Shown: one piece after another, positions 38,722 to 48,041 of the stretch
Numbering within the stretch: position 1 is the first letter of the stretch
How the letters are laid out: each line of letters starts with the position of its first letter
Source: Amphibacillus xylanus NBRC 15112
GTDB lineage: Bacteria > Bacillota > Bacilli > Bacillales > Amphibacillaceae
Assembly: GCF_000307165.1 (NCBI RefSeq)
Contig: NC_018704.1
Location: forward strand, 1,984,001 to 2,048,000
Direction of reading: 5' to 3'
Length of the DNA stretch: 64,000 bases
Position numbers and translations under genes: made by a program
Notes under the pieces: generated by a model
Seen by the model: the letters and a program-made list of their open reading frames with translations, nothing else
What the model was told of the DNA's origin: nothing
The model's database searches: none

Positions 38722-38895
38722 ATGAAAAAAGTAATAAAAATATTAACCATTACATTAATCTCAATTGGATTTTTAGCAGCATGTGATGCTGGGACGGATA
38801 ATCCAGATCTCTATGATCCCGCTGTAGAAGATCCAGCGATGGATGACGGCATCGATGATAACCTGAATAACGATACTGAAGAAGGCGACTTTTAA
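38722..38895 (+). CDS. Small acidic lipoprotein
   Basis: A 57-residue precursor: KKVIKILTITLISIGFLAAC is a signal peptide with lipobox LAAC (Cys at residue 21), leaving a 37-residue mature peptide rich in Asp and Glu (DPAVEDPAMDDGIDD, DTEEGDF). It should be anchored on the outer membrane face. AAGGAGGATGACAAC precedes ATG 38722. No family recognised. The strongly acidic mature part would suit cation binding or a high-salt or alkaline cell surface. Confidence 0.75.
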   Translation: MKKVIKILTITLISIGFLAACDAGTDNPDLYDPAVEDPAMDDGIDDNLNNDTEEGDF

Positions 38896-38907
38896 TATCA
38901 TTTAAGA

Positions 38908-38937
38908 ACTAGCCACTCTATGACGAGTGGCTTTTTA
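38908..38937. terminator. Terminator shared by convergent lipoprotein and ligase genes
   Basis: AGCCACTC pairs with GAGTGGCT, then TTTTT; the far side overlaps the ligase stop codon at 38918. Confidence 0.75.
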
Positions 38938-39817
38938 ATGTCGTTAAAATATGTTCAAAAATATAGTCTGACACATCAATTGATGTTGCTTGATAAATAT
39001 TTTTTATATGGGCATTTGAATTAACCTCACAAATAATCGGCTCGTCATTTGGACCAATTAATAAATCGACACCGGAAAAGTCTGCCCCAACTGCTTTTGA
39101 CGCAGCTATCGCAAGCTCAGAAAACGCATCACTTGGTTCAATCTTAAACATCTTCCCACCACGTGTCACATTCGCTCTAAAATCAAGCTCAGATACCCGC
39201 TTCATACTCGCAACAACTCGATCACCGACAACGTGAACACGAATATCCTGACCATGACTTGATTTGATATATGCTTGAAAAAGATGCGGCTTATGTAATA
39301 GCTTCCTAGCAATTGCCTCCAACTGATGACGGTCATCAACCATATACACCTGTTCTCCGAAAGATCCAAACCCCTCCTTAGCAATCAATGGATAACCTAA
39401 CTTCTCTTCAACATGATCTAGAAATGCGGGATTTGGTTCTTTTACATGTGAAAATAACATTGGTGCAAAGATTGTTAACGGCTGTGGCAGCTCTGCCTGA
39501 GCCAATTGCTGATGCATCAACAATTTATTATCACAAACTTCAATTGTATTCGCCGAATTAAATACTTGTAAACCAAGACTTTCTAATTGACACGCTAACT
39601 GAATATCCTTATCTAAAAATAAAACAAAATCTGGTCTTGTTAATTGTGGCTCTAGTGTAACTTTCCCTTCTTCTATCTGACAAAACAGCTCAGAATTTGC
39701 AATCGGTAGTAAGTCGATCGCTAGTTTCTTAGCCGATTCAACATACCACTCGTTTAACTCGATAAACTTCTTAGTCAAAAGACCACCGTTATAAATTAAC
39801 CAACCTTTATACCTCAT
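38918..39817 (-). CDS. RimK-like ATP-grasp ligase
   Basis: A 299-residue ATP-grasp protein of the RimK/alpha-L-glutamate ligase type. DNKLLMHQQLAQAELPQPLT near residue 95 starts the ATP-grasp module, YPLIAKEGFGSFGEQVYMV near 142 is the phosphate-clasping strand-loop, DIRVHVVGDRVVASMKR near 192, and SGVDLLIGPNDEPIICEVNSNAHIKN near 245 supplies the metal-binding Asp, Glu and Asn. It would ligate an amino acid to a carboxylate; the substrate (peptide, ribosomal protein or cofactor) cannot be deduced. ATG 39817 has GGAGGTTCT ahead. Monocistronic. Confidence 0.82.
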   Translation of the reverse strand: MRYKGWLIYNGGLLTKKFIELNEWYVESAKKLAIDLLPIANSELFCQIEEGKVTLEPQLTRPDFVLFLDKDIQLACQLESLGLQVFNSANTIEVCDNKLLMHQQLAQAELPQPLTIFAPMLFSHVKEPNPAFLDHVEEKLGYPLIAKEGFGSFGEQVYMVDDRHQLEAIARKLLHKPHLFQAYIKSSHGQDIRVHVVGDRVVASMKRVSELDFRANVTRGGKMFKIEPSDAFSELAIAASKAVGADFSGVDLLIGPNDEPIICEVNSNAHIKNIYQATSIDVSDYIFEHILTTLKSHSS

Positions 39818-40105
39818 ACAGAACCTCCAAAAAACAACTTTTTACTTCTATAATTTACATACGATTTGTCGGAATTATTTCAAGCAAATTAAACGTCAAA
39901 TTTCGATATTATGATAAAATATACATGTACATTATACTAGAAGGTGTGAAAAATGAAAAAATTCAAACAAACCAGATACTTACTACCCACTTTTATGATT
40001 ATTTTACTTATTATTCCCGCAGCCGTCACTAGTTATTTCTTTTATATAAACACAGAAATTATTGAAAAAGCAACGATTGAAAAAGCAGAGTTTGAGTCAA
40101 GTATT

Positions 40106-41681
40106 TGTAGGCAATTTTTTCTACGTTAATAATGAAAGCGGATTCATCATTTTAAGGTGACCCCTTGATAAAGTTTTTGCCTTTTTTAAAAACCAGATAA
40201 CTCCTTTAACACGTTGTATATCGGAATATTTGCCTTTCCTTTTAGGTACATAAGATTGTCTCTGGTAACCTGACCAATGGTTCTTTTAACCTTTTCTTTA
40301 TAATGTCTTGGTGGTTTCTTTTCCAGCTCGATTTCTGTCCATTTATCTATTCGCCCGAATAAAGTCTTTAGGGACAAATTATCCAAGAAGGCCACTAATG
40401 CAGTGCCCATGGCACTTACACCTTTATCCGACCAACTACGGCCATTTTTTAGTCTTTTGGCAAACACACTCATGGTTCCCTCTGCGCTTCCCATTGGACG
40501 CATACCAGTTGTATCAATTCCCTGTTCTTTTAACCATATTCTATAATCTCCCAATGCTTCTGGATATTTTTCTAATTGGCGGATAAACGACACAAGTCGT
40601 TCCTCCTTCTCCTCATCCTCAAGCGTTCCTACGGCACTGTTAAGCTCTGTTAAGAACGTTTTGTATTTGTATGCCGCAAGGGCTTTACGAATGGACCGAT
40701 AACGAGGATGCTTACTGAATATACTCTTAACCTCTCGTGCCACATGAAAGCGATCAAGAGAAAAGAATACACGACCTTTAAAATACTCACGACAGGATGT
40801 AATCCAGTTGGCACCATCTCCATTTATAACCAGCTTGTGAAAAGTCGGGTCATATTCGAAGTTTTCAATTAGAAAGTCCTCAAAAGCCTCCCAAAAGGGT
40901 TGCTTTCCTTTGTGAATAAAATGACGTTTGTTCTTAAGGCTAACCCGTTTTCCATTGACTTCCCATCCTTGATGGACAGCTGCTATTTTCTCTTCTTTTC
41001 CCTTTTTCCATTTACCTTGGCGTTTTACAAATAAACCATCTACTTCTACAAATAAGACGGGTTGGAGTATAGGTTCACGCTTTTTAGGTTTACACGTAAC
41101 CTCTAATAGGTGTTGACGAATTGCCTCATGACTGATAACCCGGTAACCTAATAGAGTTTGTAATGTATTAGCTGCATTTCGATAGGAGCGACCCTTAACA
41201 GCTAGCTCAATGGCAGCTTCCTCAATCAATGGACTAAAAGAACCGGCCTCCTCAAACTCTAGATAACGATCAAGAAGATAGACATATTCCCCAGTTGATC
41301 GGTCAAGGTAATAATTGCGATATAATTCAATCTCACCAAAGAGACTAGCTATATTAAACTTTCTTTTATCAATAAGACGATAGCGCTTTTTATCACGTTC
41401 ATCGGCAATCTGTTGGTCCATATCCTCCAAGACCTGTTTCATAACGAAACCAAAGGTTTCTTGTAATTGTCTCCAAACCAATTGCTCAATTTGTTTTAAA
41501 TTTGGGTATTTTATGATATTCTTTTCCATGAGGGATTCTCCTTTCGGTAATGGTGTTTTAGTCGACTATCATTTTACCAAGGAGTGTCCCTTTTTTCATG
41601 ACTTTTGCTTTGTTTCCTACCGCGCTATCGCTTGCTGGCCCCTTCACTTAGTGAAGGGGTTAATATATTTTTGCGCCTACA
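40106..41681 (-). mobile_element. ISLre2-family insertion sequence (about 1576 bp)
   Basis: Short inverted ends TGTAGGC (40106) and GCCTACA (to 41681) enclose one transposase gene. It interrupts the chemoreceptor frame. No clear target-site duplication is visible. The right end carries an additional internal palindrome CCCCTTCACTTAGTGAAGGGG at 41639-41659. Confidence 0.8.
40186..41529 (-). CDS. ISLre2-family transposase (UPF0236)
   Basis: A 447-residue intact transposase of the ISLre2/UPF0236 family. Key stretches: [53 protein letters not shown] (first catalytic Asp), [12 protein letters not shown] (second Asp), [13 protein letters not shown], and [25 protein letters not shown] near residue 340, which provides the Glu. 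ATG 41529 follows AAAGGAG. Full-length with no lesions, so this element may still be mobile, unlike the IS30 copies. Confidence 0.92.
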   Translation of the reverse strand: MEKNIIKYPNLKQIEQLVWRQLQETFGFVMKQVLEDMDQQIADERDKKRYRLIDKRKFNIASLFGEIELYRNYYLDRSTGEYVYLLDRYLEFEEAGSFSPLIEEAAIELAVKGRSYRNAANTLQTLLGYRVISHEAIRQHLLEVTCKPKKREPILQPVLFVEVDGLFVKRQGKWKKGKEEKIAAVHQGWEVNGKRVSLKNKRHFIHKGKQPFWEAFEDFLIENFEYDPTFHKLVINGDGANWITSCREYFKGRVFFSLDRFHVAREVKSIFSKHPRYRSIRKALAAYKYKTFLTELNSAVGTLEDEEKEERLVSFIRQLEKYPEALGDYRIWLKEQGIDTTGMRPMGSAEGTMSVFAKRLKNGRSWSDKGVSAMGTALVAFLDNLSLKTLFGRIDKWTEIELEKKPPRHYKEKVKRTIGQVTRDNLMYLKGKANIPIYNVLKELSGF

Positions 41682-43439
41682 ATAATTTTACTCATACAAA
41701 AGCAGAAATCGAAGCTTTAGGATCAAAATATCAAAAAGTATTTGATGAATATGAAGAAAAGCTAACAGAGATTAGTAACTTTGATGATTTACAATATGAT
41801 CGTGTCCAAGCTGGGGCCGTTGATCCTTTTGACACATCCCTTTTACCAGATGCGAATGATCCTAATTTAACGACCTTTTACAAAGATTATTTTAGTGAAC
41901 TAGTTGAAGAGGATGACTATATCCTTAATTTATTTTTAGGGACATCAGAAGGTGCTCAATACGTCAATCAACCTGATGGTATTGATCTATCAAGCTATGA
42001 CCCGCGTGTCACATCATGGTACCAATTAGCTGAACAAACTAAAGACCAAGTCGTCTGGACAGATCCATATATCGACACTGCAACTGGTCGCTCAGTTATT
42101 ACTTTAGCCAAAACAGTCACAAATCCAACCGGGCAAACAATCGGTGTTATCGGATTAGACTTTGATATGGCGAAATTAGCCTCAATGATTCGACTTTCAA
42201 TCGTTGGTAGAGCAGCGAATATTACCGTTGTCGCAACAGTCATTGGACTAGCATTTATTATTATATTTTTACGTAAGTTACTATTTAATTTAAACGCGAT
42301 TCGTAAAGAAATGGATCTCGTTGCAAGCGGTGATTTAACCGGTGCAAAAGTCAAATTACGAGGAAATGATGAATTTACGCAATTAGCCGATGCAATCGAT
42401 AAAATGAAGCAAAACCTTGCTGCTACAATCAACGATGTTAAAACCGTTACAGCAGAAATGACAAATCAAAGCTCGTTACTCGCTGAAACATCTAATTATG
42501 TTAAAGAAGGTAATGAACAAATCGCTGCAACCATGCAAGAACTTGCCTCAGGCAGTGAAAATCAAGCTCATAGCACATCGAATCTTGCATCATTAATGGA
42601 AAATTATACAGTTCAAATCAATGAAGCTAGCAATCATTCAACAATCATTGATCAAAATTCACAAGGTATTTTAAACTTAACAGAAGATGGACAAGAAAAA
42701 ATCTATCAATCAATTGAGCAAATGAATCAAATCTATCAAGTCGTATCAGAATCATATAATAAAGTTAAGAGTCTAGATGAGAAATCACAAGACATCCACA
42801 ATATTGTCACTGTGATTCAGGAGATTGCTGAACAAACAAATTTACTTGCTTTAAATGCAGCGATTGAAGCAGCAAGAGCTGGTGAAGAAGGTCGTGGCTT
42901 TGCCGTTGTTGCAAATGAAGTGCGTAAACTAGCTGAACAAGTGAGTAAGTCAATATCAGGTATTTCAACATTGATTCATGCAATTCAAACTGAAACAAGC
43001 GAAGTATCATCAAGCCTTGAAACAGGCTATCAACAAGTAGAGCTTGGCTCAGCACAAATTGTTCAAACAGGTCAAGCCTTTGAACAGATTAATTTAGCCA
43101 TGAACGAAATGGTTGAAAATGTACAAGCAACTGTCGAGAACTTAAACATTATTACAAATGAATCCGAAAAAATGAGCTATGCGATTGAAGAAATAGCATC
43201 TGTCTCTGAAGAATCAGCAGCTGCTGTTGAAGAAACTGCTGCATCAGCAGAGGAAACAAACAGTTCAATGGAAGAAGTATCACGAAGCGCAGATACCTTA
43301 CTTGAAATAGCAAAACAACTTGAACAACGAATCGAACAATTTAATCTTTAATAGTTCAATGTCAATTAGAGTTGATAGGTTTTATAATTAGTCAAGAATA
43401 AATTTATTTTAGTTTTAAAAAAGATACAACTTGTTCACC

Positions 43440-43489
43440 GCAGGTGAAATACACTCGCTTTCCGCGGGAATCTCGTGTATTTCACCTGC
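43440..43489. repeat. REP-like palindrome with CTCGCTTTCCGCGGG core
   Basis: GCAGGTGAAATACAC pairs perfectly with GTGTATTTCACCTGC across TCGCTTTCCGCGGGAATCTC. The core CTCGCTTTCCGCGGG is a motif I recall from dispersed intergenic repeats in many Bacillaceae. It lies after the chemoreceptor stop and may act as a terminator or as a non-autonomous repeat. Confidence 0.7.
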
Positions 43490-43510
43490 TGTTTTTCACT
43501 CCAAAATTAA

Positions 43511-43566
43511 ATATACTTAAAATAAAAAATAACGTTAGTAAGTTTTCAAACTCACCAACGTTATAT
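43511..43566. repeat. Hairpin repeat element, copy A
   Basis: ATATACTTAAA, then AAAATAACGTTAGTAAGTTTT and ACTCACCAACGTTA. The hairpin AACGTTAGT/AC(C)AACGTT matches copy B at 44747-44800 over about 50 bases. Confidence 0.7.
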
Positions 43567-43695
43567 ATTATATAACCACTTTAATTAGAAAAGATGAATC
43601 GAATCTCGGTTCATCTTTTTTTTATAATCCATTATGATGACAAAAAGTGGTTGATCCAGTAAGATGAAAGTAATCGAATAAGAGGAGGTCTTCAT

Positions 43696-44688
43696 ATGAA
43701 TTCAAAAGTAAGATGGGGCATATTAAGTACAGCAAGTATCGCTAGGGAACAGGTTATTCCGGCATTAAAAAGAGCCGAAAACGCTGAAGTAGTGGCGATT
43801 GCAAGCTTATCTGGTCACGCTAAAAAAGCAGCAGAACAGTTTGAGATAGAGTATGCTTACAACAGTTACGAAGAGCTATTAAATCATCCGGAAATTGATG
43901 CCGTTTACATTCCGTTACCAAACCATTTACATAAGGAATGGGCAATAAAAGCAGCGCAAAGTAAAAAGCATATTCTTTGTGAAAAGCCAGCTGCTTTAAC
44001 GGCAGCAGATATTATGGAGATTAAACAGGTTTGTGAGGAAAATAACGTCTACTTTATGGAGGCGTTTATGTATCACTTCCATCCTCAACACCAACGAGTT
44101 CGTGACTTGATTTCGACTGGTGCAATTGGTGAAGTTAAGCAATTTAGAGGTAGCTTTTCCTTTTTACTCGATAACCCAGACGAAAATATCCGCATGAATC
44201 AAGTTAAAGGAAACGGAAGCCTCTATGATATTGCCTGTTATCCAATCCATGCGATGCGCAATATTTTACAGGCTGAACCAGTTAGTGTCTTAACAGAAGC
44301 AGTCATTGACGATAAATACAATGTCGAAACAAATACAGTCTCTCACTTCCAATTTGAATCAGGTGTGATTGGACTGATTGATAGCAGCTTTAATATGTCA
44401 TTTAGACATGAATATGAAATTATCGGTACAAAAGGACGCATTATGGTCCCAAGAGCATTTAGACCAGATATTAATAATGGTGAAGGTCTGATTATTATCG
44501 AAAATAACGACGGAAGAAATGAAGAGACACTCACTGGTGACATATACCGTTCAGAAGTCGAGCATTTATCACAGTCAATTATCGACCAAACAGCCCCATC
44601 GCTAACATTAGATAATACATTCAACAATATGAAAGCCATTGACGCCTGCATGAAATCAATTGAATCAGGTAGTAGAGTGTCGATATAA
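43696..44688 (+). CDS. Gfo/Idh/MocA-family oxidoreductase
   Basis: A 330-residue NAD(P)-dependent sugar or polyol dehydrogenase. The N-terminal Rossmann domain starts VRWGILSTASIAREQVIPAL; the family motif appears as YIPLPNHLHKEW and HILCEKPAALTAAD with the catalytic Lys near residue 96. The C-terminal domain has YDIACYPIHAMRNI with the active Asp and His and binds the substrate. The substrate is unknown. ATG 43696 follows AGAGGAGG. A single gene flanked on both sides by copies of the same hairpin element. Confidence 0.87.
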   Translation: MNSKVRWGILSTASIAREQVIPALKRAENAEVVAIASLSGHAKKAAEQFEIEYAYNSYEELLNHPEIDAVYIPLPNHLHKEWAIKAAQSKKHILCEKPAALTAADIMEIKQVCEENNVYFMEAFMYHFHPQHQRVRDLISTGAIGEVKQFRGSFSFLLDNPDENIRMNQVKGNGSLYDIACYPIHAMRNILQAEPVSVLTEAVIDDKYNVETNTVSHFQFESGVIGLIDSSFNMSFRHEYEIIGTKGRIMVPRAFRPDINNGEGLIIIENNDGRNEETLTGDIYRSEVEHLSQSIIDQTAPSLTLDNTFNNMKAIDACMKSIESGSRVSI

Positions 44689-44746
44689 TTCGTTTAACAT
44701 TCGATACAAAAGGTTATGCTAACTGCGGTTTATAACATGAGTAAAC

Positions 44747-44800
44747 ATATACTTAAATGCAAAATAACGTTAGTAAGTTTTTACACTCACTAACGTTATT
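44747..44800. repeat. Hairpin repeat element, copy B (terminator)
   Basis: ATATACTTAAATGC, then AAAATAACGTTAGTAAGTTT and CACTCACTAACGTTATTT. AAATAACGTTAGT pairs with ACTAACGTTATTT, so it should act as terminator in the convergent gap between the dehydrogenase and pfkA. Confidence 0.75.
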
Positions 44801-44833
44801 TATTTTTCAATTATAATTTAATCTAACGATACT

Positions 44834-45790
44834 TTATACTAAATCTTGGAAAATTTGATATAGCTTCAAGTCAATTGTGTTCTTAGCGTTAAAAATTTCA
44901 TCAAAAGTATGGTGCGTCAGTTGATTACTTTCAATCCCTAAACCAACACCAGTAATGCCCTCTTGAATTAATTCAATAACACGATGACCCAGTCGACTTG
45001 AGAAGACACGGTCAAATGAGCTTGGTGAACCACCACGTTGAATATGACCAAGAACAGTTGCACGAGTATCTAATCCTGACAGTTCTTTAATCTTTTTCGC
45101 TACCTCAGGAGCTTCTCCAGCACCTTCAGCAACAATAATGATACTATGTGATTTACCACGATCAAAACCAGCTTTAACACTTGCTGCAACTTTTTCTAAA
45201 TCTGGTTCAACTTCAGGAATTAAAATTGCATCAACACCACTTGCAATACCTGCTTGCAATGCGATGTCTCCACAATTACGTCCCATTGTCTCAATGACAC
45301 TAACACGTTCGTGACTACTCATTGTGTCACGTAAATTACCAACTAAATCTGTTACTAAGTTTAATGTTGTATCAAAACCGATTGTATAATCAGTCAGTGG
45401 AATATCATTATCAATAGTACCTGGAAGACCATATGTCTTGATGCCGTGACGGTGAAGCGCTTGCGCACCGCGATAACTACCGTCACCACCAATAACAACA
45501 ACATAGTCAATTCCTTTTGCTTTTAAATTCTCAACACCTTTAGCTTGTCCTTCTGGTGTTTTAAAAGATTCTGAACGTGCTGATTGTAAGAACGTTCCAC
45601 CGCGATATAAAATATCACTAACCTCTTTAGTTCCTAATTTAACAAAATCATTATCAATTAATCCTTTAAAACCTCTTCGAACTCCATATACCTCGAAATT
45701 ATTAGCAAGCGCACTTCTTGTTACGGCACGAATCGCACTATTCATTCCTTGCGAATCGCCACCTGAAGTTAATATAGCTATTTTTTTCAA
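44834..45790 (-). CDS. pfkA: ATP-dependent 6-phosphofructokinase
   Basis: A 318-residue glycolytic enzyme. KKIAILTSGGDSQGMNSAIR at the N-terminus, VVIGGDGSYRGAQAL near residue 98, PGTIDNDIPLTDYTIGFDT near 124 with the catalytic Asp, and VIETMGRNCGD near 160. The start is TTG 45790 with AAGGAAGGTGAT ahead; an open frame of 28 more codons upstream lacks homology. Compared with the usual PGTIDNDI..CD.TIG the site is normal; residue TSGGDSQGMN has Ser where APGMN is common, giving GGDSQGMN. In most Bacilli pfkA is followed by pyk; here no pyk follows in the window. Confidence 0.95.
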   Translation of the reverse strand: MKKIAILTSGGDSQGMNSAIRAVTRSALANNFEVYGVRRGFKGLIDNDFVKLGTKEVSDILYRGGTFLQSARSESFKTPEGQAKGVENLKAKGIDYVVVIGGDGSYRGAQALHRHGIKTYGLPGTIDNDIPLTDYTIGFDTTLNLVTDLVGNLRDTMSSHERVSVIETMGRNCGDIALQAGIASGVDAILIPEVEPDLEKVAASVKAGFDRGKSHSIIIVAEGAGEAPEVAKKIKELSGLDTRATVLGHIQRGGSPSSFDRVFSSRLGHRVIELIQEGITGVGLGIESNQLTHHTFDEIFNAKNTIDLKLYQIFQDLV

Positions 45791-45959
45791 GCTGATCACC
45801 TTCCTTAATTCCCTTACATATTTAAAATATCTCTTTATTTTTTTAAGTATACCATACAATCTACAAGTTGACATATATAACTAAGTTATTTTTTAGTGAA
45901 ATGATGTTCAATAAAAATAATGCCATCCATAGCTAGAGTTTCCCCTAAATGACTCAAAA

Positions 45960-45998
45960 AAAACATTCCAACCAGAATAGTGGTTGAAATGTTTCTTT
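45960..45998 (-). terminator. Terminator downstream of the small membrane protein gene
   Basis: AAACATTCCAACCA pairs with TGGTTGAAATGTTT; minus-strand T-run follows. Confidence 0.75.
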
Positions 45999-46003
45999 AA
46001 CAA

Positions 46004-46288
46004 TTAACCAGCCATATATCCTTTTCTTACAAGAACATACTTACTTTGTTCATCAGCTGGTTCATAACCTGCTAAAAGTAATCCGCGTATGTAGATTCCA
46101 TTATACATAAAGCTAAAAATGATTGTTGAAACTCCTAAAGTAACCAGGGCTAAAAGGAAGATAATTAATGCCCACTTCCAATCACCACGGAACAATGGCG
46201 GGAAAAATGCAAAAAAGAAAACAGTCCAACTAAAACCCGCTTTTGTTACCTTTTGAAATCCTGATGGGTGCTTCAAACGTACTTTCAT
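46004..46288 (-). CDS. Small membrane protein, DUF2628-like
   Basis: A 94-residue protein: VRLKHPSGFQKVTKAGFSWT, then a hydrophobic FFFAFFPPLFRGDWKWALIIFLLALVT region giving two helices, and IIFSFMYNGIYIRGLLLAGY before a polar tail (EPADEQSKYVLVRKG). The pattern (conserved FFPPLFRGDW, helix pair, then YKRLLxxGY-like) resembles small DUF2628-type inner-membrane proteins whose function is unknown. Own terminator; ATG 46288. Confidence 0.65.
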   Translation of the reverse strand: MKVRLKHPSGFQKVTKAGFSWTVFFFAFFPPLFRGDWKWALIIFLLALVTLGVSTIIFSFMYNGIYIRGLLLAGYEPADEQSKYVLVRKGYMAG

Positions 46289-46591
46289 CTATATCCCTCT
46301 CTTTAATTAATGATCCTATTAATTATAGCACTTTTCTTAGTTTTTTTAAGACTTATTACATAGATATATTTTATCAAGAAAAATATTGCTAAAGCTCATT
46401 TCTGTAAATTTTCATTGCAATTATTTAGACTCAACCACACGTATCTGCGAGCATTCTGTCCATTCAGTAACAGGCGTTTGAATTGCTTTTTTCTCGAACT
46501 TAGAGCTTTGACGACAAATTGTCACGTCATTGCATGTTTTATACTGCCAAATCATATAATTAATATGGTGTGAATTTATGGAGGTGTTTAT
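46289..46591. other. Intergenic region upstream of the P-loop NTPase
   Basis: About 300 AT-rich bases. A minus-strand frame of 44 codons after ATG 46555 (MIWQYKTCNDVTICR...) overlaps the promoter area but has no ribosome site, so I do not call it. GGAGGTG at 46579 serves the NTPase gene. Confidence 0.4.
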
Positions 46592-47686
46592 ATGGAACAA
46601 CAGATTTATTTTGCCGGTGCCCATACTTCTGCAGGCTATCGTGATTTAATTGAATCTAATTTAACTGGTTTAAAACATATTTTCCTGCTTGAGGGTTCTA
46701 CTTCTGAACAGCGTTCTTTATACATTCAACATTTCTTTGAAAAGTGGCGTTCACTTGGAGAAAAATTCGAATTACTCTTAAACAGCCTAAACCCTGATCG
46801 ATTTACAGGTGTGATTAATCGACGCTTAGGGTGTGCGATTATTGATTATGCAGAACATTCAAGCTATCAACCTCAAGCTCTAGGAGAAAGAGAGCGAATC
46901 ATCAATTTATCTAAACAATTCAAACATAAAAACCAACAAGATCACCATAACATCATCCGGCTACAGCAATGTAAAAACAAAATGATTAAACATGCCCATA
47001 GTGCATTTAAAACCGGCCTAGATATTCACGATGATTTAGAAGCCATTTTTATTAATGCAATGGACTTTAAGAAGGCCGACTTAGTTGCAGAGCAATTAAT
47101 TGAAGAAGTTTTCACAGATCAAACTAGTCGTAATGATAATGCAGAACAATTCCACCGCTTCTTAGGCGCATCAACTGCAAATGGAGTTGTTGATTATATT
47201 GATCAATTAACAGAACCATTACAAAAGCGTTATCTCATTAAAGGTAGAGCAGGATCAGGAAAGTCGACGCTTTTACGTAAGATTGTAGCCGAGGCAGAAA
47301 AAAGACATTATTCAACTGAAATTTATCATTGTGGTTTTGACCCAGATAGTCTCGATATGGTCATTATTCGTGAATTAGGTATGGCGATCTTTGATAGTAC
47401 TGCCCCTCACCAATACGAACCTAGCCGTCATGCTGATCAGCTGGTTGATTTATACCAAACAACCATCTCCCCAGGTACAGACGAAAAATATCAGGAACAA
47501 ATCTCACAATTAACAACACAATATCGAAGCTTCATTCAGCAAGGGATTAAATATTTAGCCGAAGCCGTTAAATCTAATAAAAAGCTTGAAGCGATTGAGA
47601 AAAAATATCTCGAACCAAATCTGGCTACTGAACAATTTGAAGAATTTACTGATTTGGTAGAAAAAACGCTATCTGATAACAATTAA
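46592..47686 (+). CDS. P-loop NTPase, PRK06851-like
   Basis: A 364-residue protein. An ATPase module in the C-terminal half has Walker A GRAGSGKSTLLRKIV near residue 220 and a possible Walker B FDPDSLDMVII near 255. The N-terminal half (LKHIFLLEGSTSEQRSLYIQHF) resembles a degenerate copy of the same module without a proper P-loop, so the protein looks like a tandem NTPase with one dead half. This matches a Firmicute family annotated only as ATPase. ATG 46592 follows GGAGGTG. It converges on the rbs operon with an array between. Confidence 0.72.
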   Translation: MEQQIYFAGAHTSAGYRDLIESNLTGLKHIFLLEGSTSEQRSLYIQHFFEKWRSLGEKFELLLNSLNPDRFTGVINRRLGCAIIDYAEHSSYQPQALGERERIINLSKQFKHKNQQDHHNIIRLQQCKNKMIKHAHSAFKTGLDIHDDLEAIFINAMDFKKADLVAEQLIEEVFTDQTSRNDNAEQFHRFLGASTANGVVDYIDQLTEPLQKRYLIKGRAGSGKSTLLRKIVAEAEKRHYSTEIYHCGFDPDSLDMVIIRELGMAIFDSTAPHQYEPSRHADQLVDLYQTTISPGTDEKYQEQISQLTTQYRSFIQQGIKYLAEAVKSNKKLEAIEKKYLEPNLATEQFEEFTDLVEKTLSDNN

Positions 47687-47711
47687 ATTAAGTCCAAAAA
47701 GAGGCCCGGAT

Positions 47712-47937
47712 AACTGACTTGTGTGTATTTTCGCGGAAGTTGTGTGTATTTCCGTGAACTTGTGTATATTTTCGAAAAGTTGTGTGTATTTCCGCAAACT
47801 TGTGTGCATTTTCTTAAACTTGTGTGTATTCTCGCGAACTTGTGTGCATTTCCACGAACTTGTGTGCATTTTCGAAAAGTTGTGTGTATTTCCGCGAACT
47901 TGTGTGCATTTCGCAAAACTTGTGTGCATTTTTTACG
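47712..47937. repeat. Tandem array, 11 degenerate units of about 20 bp
   Basis: On the minus strand the unit is AAATRCACACAAGTT plus about five variable bases, the same family as 19115-19456 but in opposite orientation. The period is again 20. It occupies the convergent gap between the NTPase gene and rbsB and ends next to a terminator hairpin almost identical to the one beside the first array. Confidence 0.9.
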
Positions 47938-47954
47938 AGATAAAATATACACAT

Positions 47955-47995
47955 AAAAAAATGGCTCTGAACAGTTCATGTTCAAAGCCATTTTT
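47955..47995. terminator. Terminator of the rbs operon side
   Basis: AAAAATGGCT and GAACA pair with TGTTC and AGCCATTTTT; same stem as 19044-19090. Confidence 0.75.
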
Positions 47996-48041
47996 AATAA
48001 TTATTTAGCTAATTTTGTTCGAGATTCTTTTAGTATTGTTC

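Larger units (their letters stand above)
39953..43351 (+). pseudogene. Methyl-accepting chemotaxis protein split by an ISLre2 element
   Basis: The 5' part (39953-40105, MKKFKQTRYLLPTFMIILLI, first membrane helix) opens behind AAGGTG and is cut after residue 51 by the insertion at 40106-41681. The 3' part (41682-43351) continues with the extracellular dCache-type sensor ([40 protein letters not shown]), second helix, HAMP domain and the cytosolic signalling region with the hairpin tip [20 protein letters not shown]. The intact protein would bind a ligand outside and control CheA. An open frame runs from inside the IS (ATG 41513) into the remainder, so a hybrid protein lacking the first helix could be made. 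Confidence 0.9.
43352..43695. other. Repeat-rich intergenic region upstream of the dehydrogenase gene
   Basis: 344 bases holding the palindrome at 43440-43489, the hairpin element at 43511-43566 and a further hairpin (AAGATGAATCGAATC/GGTTCATCTT region near 43592-43622), followed by the ribosome site AGAGGAGG. Confidence 0.6.

Noticed and set aside
41513-41680. Independent gene starting at ATG 41513
   Set aside because: The first 56 codons are IS end sequence fused to the chemoreceptor remainder, so it is a by-product of insertion.
46421-46624. Minus-strand frame of 67 codons upstream of the P-loop NTPase gene
   Set aside because: It overlaps that gene's ribosome site and start, and has no ribosome site itself.
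47669-48008. Open frames on both strands through the second array
   Set aside because: Same reason as the first array: periodic non-coding DNA.
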